A stretch of DNA of 64,000 bases from Zobellia alginiliquefaciens (lineage in GTDB: Bacteria > Bacteroidota > Bacteroidia > Flavobacteriales > Flavobacteriaceae), in NCBI RefSeq assembly GCF_029323795.1, contig NZ_CP119758.1, positions 1,364,001 to 1,428,000 on the forward strand. Reading direction: 5' to 3'. The notes beneath the pieces are model-generated. The model made no database searches. It was not told where the DNA came from and saw nothing but the letters and a program-made list of their open reading frames with translations. Of this stretch, positions 1-9,269 are shown in pieces (position 1 is the first letter of the stretch; every line of letters begins with the position of its first letter). Position numbers and translations under genes: made by a program.

Positions 1-1770
1 CGTGATGGGCAGTTTGATAAGGCTTTAGCAGATAATCATACTTTGGGCAACGTTATGCAGCGTGCAGGATACAAGACAGCCGCAATTGGCAAGTGGGGTT
101 TACAAGGGTCTAGCCGCTGGTCTAAAAATGGAGATTCTTGGCCGGCACATCCAAACAATAGAGGTTTTGACTATTACTACGGATATATGCGCCACAGAGA
201 TGGGCATGAACACTACCCTGTTGAAGGCGTTTACCGAGGCAGAAAAGAAGTTTACGAAAATAAAAAAGAAGTAAGTGAAGGGCTGGATAAATGCTATACC
301 GGGGATTTATGGTCGGCCGTTGCCAAAAAATGGATTGTAGAACAGGTGAAGGACAAAGCGGAGCAGGAGCCTTTTTTCATGTATTTGGCATTCGATACAC
401 CCCATGCCGTTTTAGAGCTCGCCACACAAGCTTATCCTGAAGGAGGTGGCCTGAACGGTGGATTACAATGGTTGGGCAAACCAGGTAACATGATAAACAC
501 AGCTTCAGGTGAAGTTGATTCGTACATTCACCCTGATTATGCCAATGTTACCTACGACCATGATAAAAATCCGAGTACTCCGGAAGTCGCCTGGCCAGAT
601 GTATACAAGCGATACGCAAGTAGCACACGACGGATCGATAACGAAGTGGGCGATTTACTGCAACTGTTGAAAGACCTTAATATTGACAAAAATACACTGG
701 TCGTTTTCAATTCGGACAATGGCCCGTCTATTGAGTCCTATTTGCCCGATGAAGAATACGAAGCAAATTTTTTCAATAGTTTCGGGCCGTTCGATGGAAT
801 AAAAAGAGATGTTCTTGAAGGCGGAGAACGTACCCCTTTAATTGCGCGTTGGCCATCCAAAATTCCAGAGGGGCAGGTTATTACTTCACCTAGTATTGCC
901 TATGATTGGCTACCCACATTTACGGAGGCTGCAGGTTATCCCGCTCCCGTGAATACTGACGGTGTTTCACTTTTACCAAGCTTAACAGGTAAGGGTGAGC
1001 AAAAGGAAAGCCTAATATATGTTGAATATAACCAGGGTAGAAAAACTCCCGAATACGAAGAATTTTCGACCAACAATCGCGGAAGAGAAAGAAAGCAGAT
1101 GCAAATGATGCGCGAAGGCGACATCGTAGGTATACGTTACAATATCAAAGGAGCAGACGACGACTTTGAATTATACAATATTTTAGATGACACGCATCAA
1201 AGCAAAAACTTGGCAAGCCACCCTGATATGGCAGTTCTTCAATTGCAGATGAAAGAACGTGTACTTCAAATACGGATGCCCGACACTACCGCTGCAAGGC
1301 CATATGACCATGCTATGGTTCCTTCAATTTCTATACCTGATGTAGTCAAAGGGCTAAAATGGACGTCTTTTGAGAGCCATTCACCTTGGTTGCCAAAAGT
1401 AGATGACTTGAAACCCCTTTCCAGCGGAAAATCTAGCACACCTACACTGAAGGAGATGGAAGAAAAAGGCACTATTTTTCTATTTGAGGGTTTTATAAAA
1501 GTTCCTACAGACGGCAGATACACCTTTCATTTAACCGCTACGAGCAACGCCTTTATTCGTATTCATGAAGCGAGTGTTATAGATGCCGATTATGGTTTTG
1601 ACACCGGCTCAACTAAGGAAGGATCTATGAACCTAAAAGCCGGTTTCCATCCTATTAGAGTGTATTGTAAAAAGAGTAATACAGGTAAAAACAATATAAA
1701 ACTTGAATGGAGCGGACCATCCGTAGCGAAAGAAAAAATTCCGGAATCCGCATTTTATTCGATGAATTGA
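1..1770 (+). CDS. Sulfatase with C-terminal PA14-like domain, 5' end outside window
   Basis: A type I (formylglycine-dependent) sulfatase that would remove sulfate esters from a polysaccharide or its oligosaccharides. The reading frame is open from base 1 with no plausible start, so the signal peptide and the CxPSR active-site block lie to the left. Visible family motifs are GKWG early on, DTPHA in the middle, SDNGP (metal ligand) and the GGERTPLIARWP block. The last 110 or so residues (from about base 1470) have the FEGFIKVPTDGRYTFHL pattern of a PA14-type carbohydrate-binding domain. The next sulfatase starts 14 bases downstream, so they probably share a transcript. The middle resembles the sulfatase at 7762. 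Family confident; substrate not determinable. Confidence 0.9.
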   Translation, partial: RDGQFDKALADNHTLGNVMQRAGYKTAAIGKWGLQGSSRWSKNGDSWPAHPNNRGFDYYYGYMRHRDGHEHYPVEGVYRGRKEVYENKKEVSEGLDKCYTGDLWSAVAKKWIVEQVKDKAEQEPFFMYLAFDTPHAVLELATQAYPEGGGLNGGLQWLGKPGNMINTASGEVDSYIHPDYANVTYDHDKNPSTPEVAWPDVYKRYASSTRRIDNEVGDLLQLLKDLNIDKNTLVVFNSDNGPSIESYLPDEEYEANFFNSFGPFDGIKRDVLEGGERTPLIARWPSKIPEGQVITSPSIAYDWLPTFTEAAGYPAPVNTDGVSLLPSLTGKGEQKESLIYVEYNQGRKTPEYEEFSTNNRGRERKQMQMMREGDIVGIRYNIKGADDDFELYNILDDTHQSKNLASHPDMAVLQLQMKERVLQIRMPDTTAARPYDHAMVPSISIPDVVKGLKWTSFESHSPWLPKVDDLKPLSSGKSSTPTLKEMEEKGTIFLFEGFIKVPTDGRYTFHLTATSNAFIRIHEASVIDADYGFDTGSTKEGSMNLKAGFHPIRVYCKKSNTGKNNIKLEWSGPSVAKEKIPESAFYSMN

Positions 1771-1784
1771 AAACATAGTATCAC

Positions 1785-3125
1785 ATGAAAAAATTCTTCC
1801 TTTTAATATTTCTCGTTAGCAGTATTTTTAAGGGTTCGGCACAAGACCAACCTAATATTGTGTTGCTCTTTGTTGATGACTGGGGCTGGGCCGATGTCGG
1901 TTTTAGAAATTCTAAATTCCACACCCCTAATATTGACCAATTGAAGAAAGAAGGTTTCAATTTTAACCGTGCCTATATCGCAACGCCAACCTGCAGTCCC
2001 AGCAGGGCATCACTTTTGACCGGTAAAGAGCCGGTACGTTTTCAAATGGTACGCCATATCATTGATGACAAAGAAAAAGCAGCAAAAAATAACGTAGAAG
2101 GCGGAAAGTTCAACTTATGGCCCACGGACCCTGTTCAAATGCCTTCTATAAATTTCCTTCCATTAGAAGAGGTAACCTATGCGGAACGTCTTAAAGAATT
2201 TGGCTATTACAATATGTTCATAGGAAAATGGCATTTAGGGAAAGAAAAATACCATCCGGTACATCAAGGTTTTGACGCTCAATATGGAACAGGTAATCAT
2301 GGTCATCCAGGTAATTATTATGCACCTTTTTTTAGAACTGGAAACCCTTTACCCAATATTGAAGAAGGCTATTACCTAACCGATGTGCTAACGAACGGAG
2401 CTGAAAAATTCATCTCCGAATACGAAAAGGACCAACCTTTTATGCTGTCACTATGGTACTATAATGTACATGGGCCACACGTGGGCCGAAAAGATTGGGT
2501 GGAGCGTTATAAAAAAGAAGGGCTTACCGGTAAAGACGCCCAGTATGCCGCCATGGTAAGTGCCATGGACGAATCCGTAGGAAAAGTAAGAAAGGCCTTA
2601 GATGAAAAAGGGATTGCCGATAACACTGTTGTAATTCTGCTCTCTGACCAAGGTGGCTATTTCAGTAATGCCCCATTATCCGGTGGCAAAACAGGTGGAA
2701 ACACTTTAGGTGAAGGCGGTGCAAGAGTCCCTTTCATAATTCGATATCCTGGGGTGACCATGCCCGGTATTTCTTGTGATGTACCGGTCCAATCTGTTGA
2801 TGTTTTCCCAACTCTGGTAGAAATCGCTTCCGGCAAAAAGCCAAAAACAAAAGACATTCAAGGTAAAAGCCTAATGCCCCTACTCCAAGGTAAAAAATTC
2901 AAAGAACGCAACCTGTTTTTCTTCCGAAGTTATGAAGACCAATATACCGCTATCATGAGCGGCGACTGGAAAATGGTAAAATACCACAGTGGACGTCATG
3001 ATCTTTTCAATATTAAACAGGATAAAAGCGAATCTAAAGACCTTATTGATATAGAGACCGACCAAGCCAAGAAAATGAAGAAACAGCTTGAAAAATGGGA
3101 GAAAGAAGCGGTTCCCGAATTTTAG
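1785..3125 (+). CDS. Secreted type I sulfatase
   Basis: Formylglycine-dependent sulfatase of 446 residues. A signal peptide (residues 1-20, hydrophobic core then SAQ) predicts export. The metal-binding DD pair lies at about residues 31-32 and the modification site is Cys70 in CSPSRASLLTG, followed by GKWHLG and SDQGG. The usual DN after the late metal-binding Ser-Asp is DQ here, as in a subset of bacterial sulfatases. It sits 14 bases after the upstream sulfatase and 23 bases before the next, in an apparent operon. It needs a formylglycine-generating or anaerobic maturase enzyme encoded elsewhere. The sulfated substrate is unknown. Confidence 0.92.
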   Translation: MKKFFLLIFLVSSIFKGSAQDQPNIVLLFVDDWGWADVGFRNSKFHTPNIDQLKKEGFNFNRAYIATPTCSPSRASLLTGKEPVRFQMVRHIIDDKEKAAKNNVEGGKFNLWPTDPVQMPSINFLPLEEVTYAERLKEFGYYNMFIGKWHLGKEKYHPVHQGFDAQYGTGNHGHPGNYYAPFFRTGNPLPNIEEGYYLTDVLTNGAEKFISEYEKDQPFMLSLWYYNVHGPHVGRKDWVERYKKEGLTGKDAQYAAMVSAMDESVGKVRKALDEKGIADNTVVILLSDQGGYFSNAPLSGGKTGGNTLGEGGARVPFIIRYPGVTMPGISCDVPVQSVDVFPTLVEIASGKKPKTKDIQGKSLMPLLQGKKFKERNLFFFRSYEDQYTAIMSGDWKMVKYHSGRHDLFNIKQDKSESKDLIDIETDQAKKMKKQLEKWEKEAVPEF

Positions 3126-3148
3126 GAAAGAAACGAGACACAAACAAA

Positions 3149-4636
3149 ATGAAAAATACTTTAATGAAGAACTTAATAGTAACGGTCACGCTCATACTTT
3201 TCAGCTTTTTGACTTTCGCCCAAGAAAAGCCAAATATCATCTGGCTAATGGCCGAAGACATAAGTATAGACCTGGAGTGCTACGGCATGAAAGGTGTAAA
3301 AACCCCCAACCTGAACAAAATGGCGAAAGAGGGCGTAAAATTTGAAAACTGCTTTGTAACCAATCCCATTTGCTCTCCTAGTCGCTCTGCAATGTTGACA
3401 GGTACGCATCAAGTAAAAATAAATGCACATCATCATAGAAGCAATAGAGATGTTCCTTTAGACCCGCAGTTTAAACCTTTTACTTATTGGTTGCGAGAAG
3501 CGGGGTACACGACTATTTTAGGTCATCATGGCGTCATGGGAAAAGGCCGTAAAATAGACGCGAATTTCAAGCATGAACCGTTAGGTCCTTGGAACGGCAA
3601 AACCCAATTCGGGATTTTTGACAAATATGATACGTTTGAAAAGGAAGACCAACCGTTCTTCGCCCAAATTCAATTGGTTGCCAGCCATAGAGGCGATTGG
3701 TGGGACGAGGTTCGAGAAAACTCAAAACACCCTGTTAACCCTGCCGATGTGGAACTCCCAAAATTCATGGCCGATGACCCCATAATTCGTTTGGACTGGG
3801 CAAAATATCTAGACCAAATAGAATTTTTGGACAATGAGGTAGGAATGATTTTTCAAGAATTGGAAGATAAGGGAATGGCCGACAATACTGTTGTTATCTT
3901 TATTGGGGATAACGGCCGGTGCAATATTCGTGGAAAAGGATACCTACAAGATCCAGGGTTGCACATACCACTTATCGTTTATTACCCAAAAGATTTAAAA
4001 GCAGGCCAGATTAGGAAAGATGTAGTTTCAGCTACGGATATTACGGCAACAGTATTAGATTTTGCCGATGTAAAAGTTCCTGAATACATGACCGGAAAAC
4101 CAATGTTCGACAAAAATTTTAAGCGTGAATACGTTTATGGAGCCAGAGACCTTTGGGATGAAGTAGAAGAAAAGTCACGCGCCATTACTTCTGGTGACTG
4201 GAAGTACATTCGTAACGACATGCCCGAAGTACCTTTTGATGCCCAACAAGCCTACTTGGAATTCTATCGCCCAGCGGTTCATAGAATGCGTACACTAAAA
4301 GAAGAGGGCAAACTAAACGAGAACGAAAAATTGTTCTTTGCCCCCAACAAAGACAAGGAGGAACTCTACGACCTTAAAAATGACCCGCAAGAATTGAACA
4401 ACTTGGCCGAGAACCCCAAGTATACGGAGTTGCTTCAGAAAATGCGAGAAAAGACAATGGATTTCGACGAAGAAATGAAACCTGTAAGCTCCGCATATAA
4501 CCCGGTACATCCTATTTCTGTTGATGTCCTGAAATGGGTAAAAGAAGAAAGACCTGAAGATTACCAAAGAATGCTAGATGGAGAGGAAATTGGTTTTAAA
4601 AAAGCCGTTCAAGGCTATAAAGAAAGCCTTAAATAA
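3149..4636 (+). CDS. Secreted type I sulfatase
   Basis: Sulfatase of 495 residues from the ATG at 3149. An in-frame ATG at 3095 would overlap the upstream gene and put a basic stretch before the signal peptide, so I prefer the later start, which gives MKNTLMKNL, a hydrophobic core and a cut after FAQ. The active-site block is CSPSRSAMLTG with Cys75 the likely formylglycine. The N-terminal metal motif is AED rather than ADD, a variant shared by a heparan-sulfatase-like bacterial subfamily. The C-terminus (EELYDLKNDPQELNNLAENP) closely resembles the sulfatase at 11550, so these two are likely the same subfamily. It ends just before a hairpin terminator. Confidence 0.92.
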   Translation: MKNTLMKNLIVTVTLILFSFLTFAQEKPNIIWLMAEDISIDLECYGMKGVKTPNLNKMAKEGVKFENCFVTNPICSPSRSAMLTGTHQVKINAHHHRSNRDVPLDPQFKPFTYWLREAGYTTILGHHGVMGKGRKIDANFKHEPLGPWNGKTQFGIFDKYDTFEKEDQPFFAQIQLVASHRGDWWDEVRENSKHPVNPADVELPKFMADDPIIRLDWAKYLDQIEFLDNEVGMIFQELEDKGMADNTVVIFIGDNGRCNIRGKGYLQDPGLHIPLIVYYPKDLKAGQIRKDVVSATDITATVLDFADVKVPEYMTGKPMFDKNFKREYVYGARDLWDEVEEKSRAITSGDWKYIRNDMPEVPFDAQQAYLEFYRPAVHRMRTLKEEGKLNENEKLFFAPNKDKEELYDLKNDPQELNNLAENPKYTELLQKMREKTMDFDEEMKPVSSAYNPVHPISVDVLKWVKEERPEDYQRMLDGEEIGFKKAVQGYKESLK

Positions 4637-4686
4637 AAAATTTAATGTAGTTGTGTTAGTGAGTTTTTCACACTTGTTTGTTTAGA

Positions 4687-4720
4687 AGCCCTTGGTAGAT
4701 ATGTTACCAGGGGCTTTTTT
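4687..4720. terminator. Intrinsic terminator between convergent genes
   Basis: The 11-bp arms AGCCCTTGGTA and TACCAGGGGCT (one G-T wobble) enclose a 7-nt loop and are followed on the plus strand by six T. This closes the three-sulfatase transcript and may also serve the convergent receptor gene. Confidence 0.8.
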
Positions 4721-4732
4721 GTTCTAAACAAC

Positions 4733-7465
4733 TTACCCTTTTCTTGGTCTACTATTAAGTTTGTGCATATAACTCACAATAAAGTAACGCCCCAGACTTT
4801 CGGAAGTGGTCTCCTCAAAGTAATTAGTGGTACTACGTCTGTAGATATCAATATTTTTATCCAATAGATCAATAAACAACAGCTTTAGAACGTGACTTTT
4901 CTGTTTGGAAAATGCATAGGATACCGTGGCATTCCAAAGCGGAATATTCTCATTAGAAGCAAAGGCATTATCTGTATAAATAAAATAATCGAACTGTGTA
5001 TTGAAGTTCACCTTTTTGGTCAAATCACAATCAAGCATTGAAAAGTATTGCTGTTTGGTATACTTTCTATCCAAATCACGCTCAATTGAAAATGAGGTAT
5101 TGTTCCCACTATACGTAGCTCCAGCTTTTAAATCAACCAGACTTTTATTGTTGTTCTCAAGTGTAGCACTGAAAAGAAAATCCTTTGAAGTGACCTCATT
5201 AAGCTGAAAATTGATAATCGCATTGTTAGTATTAAAAAAGTTTCGGTTACGAATGGAATAGCGCACACCCAGACTTTTTATTCTCTGACTAAAACCTAGT
5301 GTTGCATTCAGCCTACGTTTAATACCATTATTTTCGTAGCTCAATGTTCTAACGTAATCATCATCTACATCAACACTTTTAATAATAGCGTCTTTTGAAT
5401 ACTGAAACTGAACTCGGGTATTAAAACTAAAAGATGATTTAAAATCATGGACAATGGCAGATATAGTAAATGCATCCATCTTCTCGGCCACCAAGTCCGG
5501 GTTTCCCTTTCTGATAGAAAACGGATTTAAATCGTTTATCACGGTAGAACTCTCATTAGGTCTTGGTCTTCGGATATTCTTTTTATAATTCAACCTGTAT
5601 TTCTGCCCTCTTTTCGGGATATATTGTACAGTTGCCATGGGATTAACGAACAACTGATTTGTAACTGCAACTCTTTCTTTCACCACACCAAACGACCGTA
5701 CAACGTCCTGCAATTCCATTGCGGCATAGGTATTTATTTTTCCCGTAGTAAAGCTATGTGCCAAACGGGTCTGATAATTATTTTCGTTATGGTCGTAATC
5801 GTATTTCAGAAGTTCTTCTTTGTTTTCGGTGTTCAACGTTACCTTGTTTTGATAAACATTTTCCCTATCAACTTTATATCCCATGTAAGACTCAATCTTT
5901 ATGTAATGATTGCTTCCCAAGGGTTCCGTATACTTAAAATTAAAGTTTGTAATAGAAGTATTCAGTTTCTGATCACGAATGGTATTGAGTTCCCTAACTG
6001 ACTCCTTAGCTGTATTCACCCGCCTGGTTATGAAAGTGTTTTGGTTGTTTTGCATGGTTGAACTATTAAAAGAAGTCTTAAGTCCGGTAGCCAAGCTCCT
6101 ACCCTTTTTTCTTAGTTTTTGGTAAAAGTTCATTCCCAGATTGGCCCGCTTTCTATTTCTGTTCACATTAGAGAGATTGTCATTTTTGGTACTCAGTTCT
6201 TCTTCCTTAAAATAGCGCCCCATACGATTAGAGTAGCTTTTTATATCATCAGAAATTAATTGCCCTTTTACAATAAAACTATTGTTGGGGTTAGATTTAT
6301 TCTTGTAATCCAGGTTTACATTATGGTTGTCTTTGGTATTGATGTATTCATTCTCTGCTACGTAATCGAAATTATTGGCATTGGAAAAAGTGATTCGTTT
6401 TGACACTGAAGTACCATCATTTTTAGAATAGTTATAGAAATAATCTCCGTTTAAAGACTGTTTTTCTTTAAACTCATGACCTATATTCAACCCTGCCACC
6501 CCTGTATTTAGATATCCGCTTAAACTTTTTGTTTTTTGGGCCGAATTTTGTTCCTCTTCTGCATTATCACCATCGCCGTCCACACCATCTGCATTCTTTA
6601 AAAAATCTTGAATATTTGAGCCGGTAATATTGATGTTATTTATCTTACCGATAACAGAAAATTGAGTTTTAGAAGTAAATTTATTGTAATTGAGATTACC
6701 AAAATATCTATTATCAAGTCCAGCTCCCGCAGACACCTTGCCGAAGCCGTTATTCTTTTTGGATTCTTTCAACGAAAAATTAATGACCACTTCTTTGTTT
6801 CCGTCCGCCACGCCCGTTAGTTCAGATTCATCGCTCTTCTTGTCAATGATCTCTACGTTTGCAATAGCATCTGCCGATAGGTTTTTTAATACTATGGAGG
6901 GGTCTCCTCCAAAAAATTCTTTCCCATCAATCATAATTTTTGTCACCTCGTTGCCCTGTGCATTTACTTTTCCGTCAGAATCTACTTCCATACCCGGAAT
7001 CTTATTCAACAACTCTTCTAAGTTATCATCTGGATCAACTTTAAAAGAGTTGGTATTGAACGCTATGGTATCTTGTTTTATCTGTACTGACACTACAGCG
7101 GTTAGGGTAACCCCTTCCAATTCATACGTATCCTCTAAGAGCTTTAAGTTTCCAAAATCTAGGGATGCTCCGGTGTACATAATGTTTTTGTATAAGGGGA
7201 TATACCCTAACGAAGAAATATTCAAAATGTAATTACCTTTCTGAGCCTCGGTAATTTTAAAATCTCCATTTATATCCGTAATGGTATAATCCACATAGGT
7301 AGAGTCCTTTGTACTCAACAAGACTACCGCAACAGCTTCCAAAGGTTCCGTACCTTCTGAAACCACTTTTCCTGAAATAGCATCCACAGATTGCCCTTGT
7401 AATAAATAAAAACATAAAAAGAAAAACACATTTGTAAAAATATTCTTCCGTAGACAATGCATCAT
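4733..7465 (-). CDS. TonB-receptor-like outer membrane beta-barrel protein
   Basis: Outer-membrane protein of about 910 residues. After a signal peptide ending near LLQGQ there is a carboxypeptidase-regulatory-like beta-sandwich (ISGKVVSEG...GDFKITEAQKGNYILNISSLGY), then a plug-like segment (NKIPGMEVDSDGKV, IMIDGKEFFGGDP) and a long beta-rich barrel. This matches the OMP_b-brl family of TonB-dependent-receptor-like proteins common in Bacteroidota, not a classical SusC, and no SusD partner is next to it. Start: I chose the ATG ending at 7465 (MMHCLRKN), because the extra 11 residues of the longer frame do not look like a signal sequence. It is divergent from the sulfatase at 7762. The ligand is unknown; uptake of sulfated oligosaccharide products is only an inference from position. 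Confidence 0.82.
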   Translation of the reverse strand: MMHCLRKNIFTNVFFFLCFYLLQGQSVDAISGKVVSEGTEPLEAVAVVLLSTKDSTYVDYTITDINGDFKITEAQKGNYILNISSLGYIPLYKNIMYTGASLDFGNLKLLEDTYELEGVTLTAVVSVQIKQDTIAFNTNSFKVDPDDNLEELLNKIPGMEVDSDGKVNAQGNEVTKIMIDGKEFFGGDPSIVLKNLSADAIANVEIIDKKSDESELTGVADGNKEVVINFSLKESKKNNGFGKVSAGAGLDNRYFGNLNYNKFTSKTQFSVIGKINNINITGSNIQDFLKNADGVDGDGDNAEEEQNSAQKTKSLSGYLNTGVAGLNIGHEFKEKQSLNGDYFYNYSKNDGTSVSKRITFSNANNFDYVAENEYINTKDNHNVNLDYKNKSNPNNSFIVKGQLISDDIKSYSNRMGRYFKEEELSTKNDNLSNVNRNRKRANLGMNFYQKLRKKGRSLATGLKTSFNSSTMQNNQNTFITRRVNTAKESVRELNTIRDQKLNTSITNFNFKYTEPLGSNHYIKIESYMGYKVDRENVYQNKVTLNTENKEELLKYDYDHNENNYQTRLAHSFTTGKINTYAAMELQDVVRSFGVVKERVAVTNQLFVNPMATVQYIPKRGQKYRLNYKKNIRRPRPNESSTVINDLNPFSIRKGNPDLVAEKMDAFTISAIVHDFKSSFSFNTRVQFQYSKDAIIKSVDVDDDYVRTLSYENNGIKRRLNATLGFSQRIKSLGVRYSIRNRNFFNTNNAIINFQLNEVTSKDFLFSATLENNNKSLVDLKAGATYSGNNTSFSIERDLDRKYTKQQYFSMLDCDLTKKVNFNTQFDYFIYTDNAFASNENIPLWNATVSYAFSKQKSHVLKLLFIDLLDKNIDIYRRSTTNYFEETTSESLGRYFIVSYMHKLNSRPRKG

Positions 7466-7581
7466 TAAACCAAATTGAATTACAGCCCATAAGAGCAAAG
7501 TTTAAAGATAACTTGTAGTAAATGAACAGGTGTACCTAAGAATACAAGAAATGTATTGCAGAGTACAAATTCTACCTAACT

Positions 7582-7618
7582 TATGATCAATTTGCTCTAA
7601 CTATGCAACATATGATCA
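7582..7618. promoter_or_regulatory. Direct repeat TATGATCA in a divergent promoter region
   Basis: TATGATCA occurs at 7582-7589 and 7611-7618, start-to-start 29 nt, close to three helical turns. It lies in the 296-base gap between the divergent receptor and sulfatase genes. It could be a pair of regulator half-sites; no matching regulator is known and an 8-bp repeat could be chance. Confidence 0.2.
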
Positions 7619-7761
7619 GGGGAATAAACTATACGAGGTAAAATAACTACATTGCTTAGTGCTTTATTTAAGTAAAATAAGGGAAAAACAAGACAGCTTA
7701 TTTTAATCGTTATACACCCTCAAAATTAACCATATCAACATTAAGATTAAAGAACACCATT

Positions 7762-9237
7762 ATGAGATTACGCTTTGCCGCTAACGTATCATTTCTATTT
7801 GCCATTGTCCTGCTTTTATCTTTAGGCTCTTGCAAAGAAGAAGTAAAAACAGTAACCAAAACGGAACCAAAAAAGGTACAAAAGCCCAACATCATCTATA
7901 TTTTAGCGGATGACCTTGGTTATGGCGATTTAAGTTCCTACGGTCAGAAAAAAATTGAAACGCCCCGTATTGATGAATTGGCTACGAGAGGGATAAAATT
8001 AACCCAACATTATAGTGGCGCACCAGTTTGTGCACCAGCAAGATCATCTCTCATGACGGGACAGCATACCGGTCATACCCCAATTAGAGGTAATAAAGAG
8101 CTGGCAGGGGAAGGGCAAACAGCTTTACCGGGCAATTCAGTAACTATTGCCGAATTGATGAAAAAAGCAGGCTATACCACAGGAGCCTTTGGGAAATGGG
8201 GATTAGGTTTTGTTGGTACGGAAGGGGACCCCGTAGCACAAGGTTTTGATGAGTTCTATGGATATAATTGCCAACGTATGGCGCATAGATACTACCCCAC
8301 TCACTTATGGCACAATGAAGAAAAGATACTTCTGGAAGGTAACGACTGGACAAATACCGAAACCTATGCACCTGACAAAATCCAAGAAGCTACATTAGAA
8401 TTTATAGACAAGAATAAAGAGAAGCCATTTTTTGCCTACGTTCCTTTTGTGCTTCCTCATGCAGAGCTTATTTCCCCCAAAGATTCCATATTTGATAAGT
8501 TTAAGGAAAAATTTGAGGAAACACCCTATACGGCCGAAAACGATTTTACCTCGGACTACGGTCCTGATATCGTTCACATGGAATATGCCCCACAACTTAA
8601 GCCACATGCCGCATTTGCTTCCATGGTCTATCGTATGGATGTGTATGTGGGGCAAATTTTAGACAAGCTAGATGAATTAGGTATTGCAGATAATACCATT
8701 GTTATGTTCGCAAGCGATAACGGCCCACACGCAGAAGGTGGTGCAGACCCTGATTTTTTTAATAGTGCAGGAGGTTTAAAAGGAATTAAAAGAGACCTGT
8801 ACGAAGGTGGCATTCGCTCCCCTTTTATCGTTACGTGGCCCAATAAAATTAAAGCCGGAACAACTTCTGACCACGTTTCCGCATTTTGGGATGTCATGCC
8901 CACTCTTGGCGAAATTACTAAAGTAGATGTTCCTGCGAGCAGTGATGGTATTTCGTTTTTGCCTACACTTCTGGGTCAAGACGGTCAAAAGAAACATGAA
9001 CATCTGTATTGGGAATTCCCAATTCAGCAAGGTAGAAAAGCGGTGCGCAAAGGAGATTGGAAAGGTGTTGTTTATAATTTCAATAAAAAACCTCAAGGTA
9101 TATTCGAGCTTTACAATCTAGCCGATGACGAAGCTGAAACTAAAAATATAGCCGACCAGCACCCAGAAATAGTTAAAGAAATGAGGCAAATCATGGAAAC
9201 CGAAAGTGAGGCGTCAGAACTATTCCCTTTTAAATAA
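7762..9237 (+). CDS. Type I sulfatase, predicted lipoprotein
   Basis: Sulfatase of 491 residues. The N-terminus is a lipoprotein signal (LLLSLGSC, Cys24), so the mature enzyme is probably membrane-anchored. The metal-binding ADD is at residues 49-51, and the formylglycine site is Cys90 in CAPARSSLMTG, the alanine version of the CxPxR signature. Later motifs are GKWGLG, LPHAE, SDNGP and a GGIRSPFIVTWP block. The layout (FYGYNCQRMAHRYYP, FFNSAGGLKGIKRDLYEGG) parallels the truncated sulfatase at the left edge, so the two are probably subfamily paralogues. It is first in a run of three co-directional sulfatases. Substrate unknown. Confidence 0.92.
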   Translation: MRLRFAANVSFLFAIVLLLSLGSCKEEVKTVTKTEPKKVQKPNIIYILADDLGYGDLSSYGQKKIETPRIDELATRGIKLTQHYSGAPVCAPARSSLMTGQHTGHTPIRGNKELAGEGQTALPGNSVTIAELMKKAGYTTGAFGKWGLGFVGTEGDPVAQGFDEFYGYNCQRMAHRYYPTHLWHNEEKILLEGNDWTNTETYAPDKIQEATLEFIDKNKEKPFFAYVPFVLPHAELISPKDSIFDKFKEKFEETPYTAENDFTSDYGPDIVHMEYAPQLKPHAAFASMVYRMDVYVGQILDKLDELGIADNTIVMFASDNGPHAEGGADPDFFNSAGGLKGIKRDLYEGGIRSPFIVTWPNKIKAGTTSDHVSAFWDVMPTLGEITKVDVPASSDGISFLPTLLGQDGQKKHEHLYWEFPIQQGRKAVRKGDWKGVVYNFNKKPQGIFELYNLADDEAETKNIADQHPEIVKEMRQIMETESEASELFPFK

Positions 9238-9269
9238 TTGACCATAAAAAACACTAAACCAACCTACCG

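Noticed and set aside
6690-7232. Plus-strand frame of 180 codons
   Set aside because: Shadow of the receptor-like gene on the opposite strand, which has clear plug and signal-peptide features.
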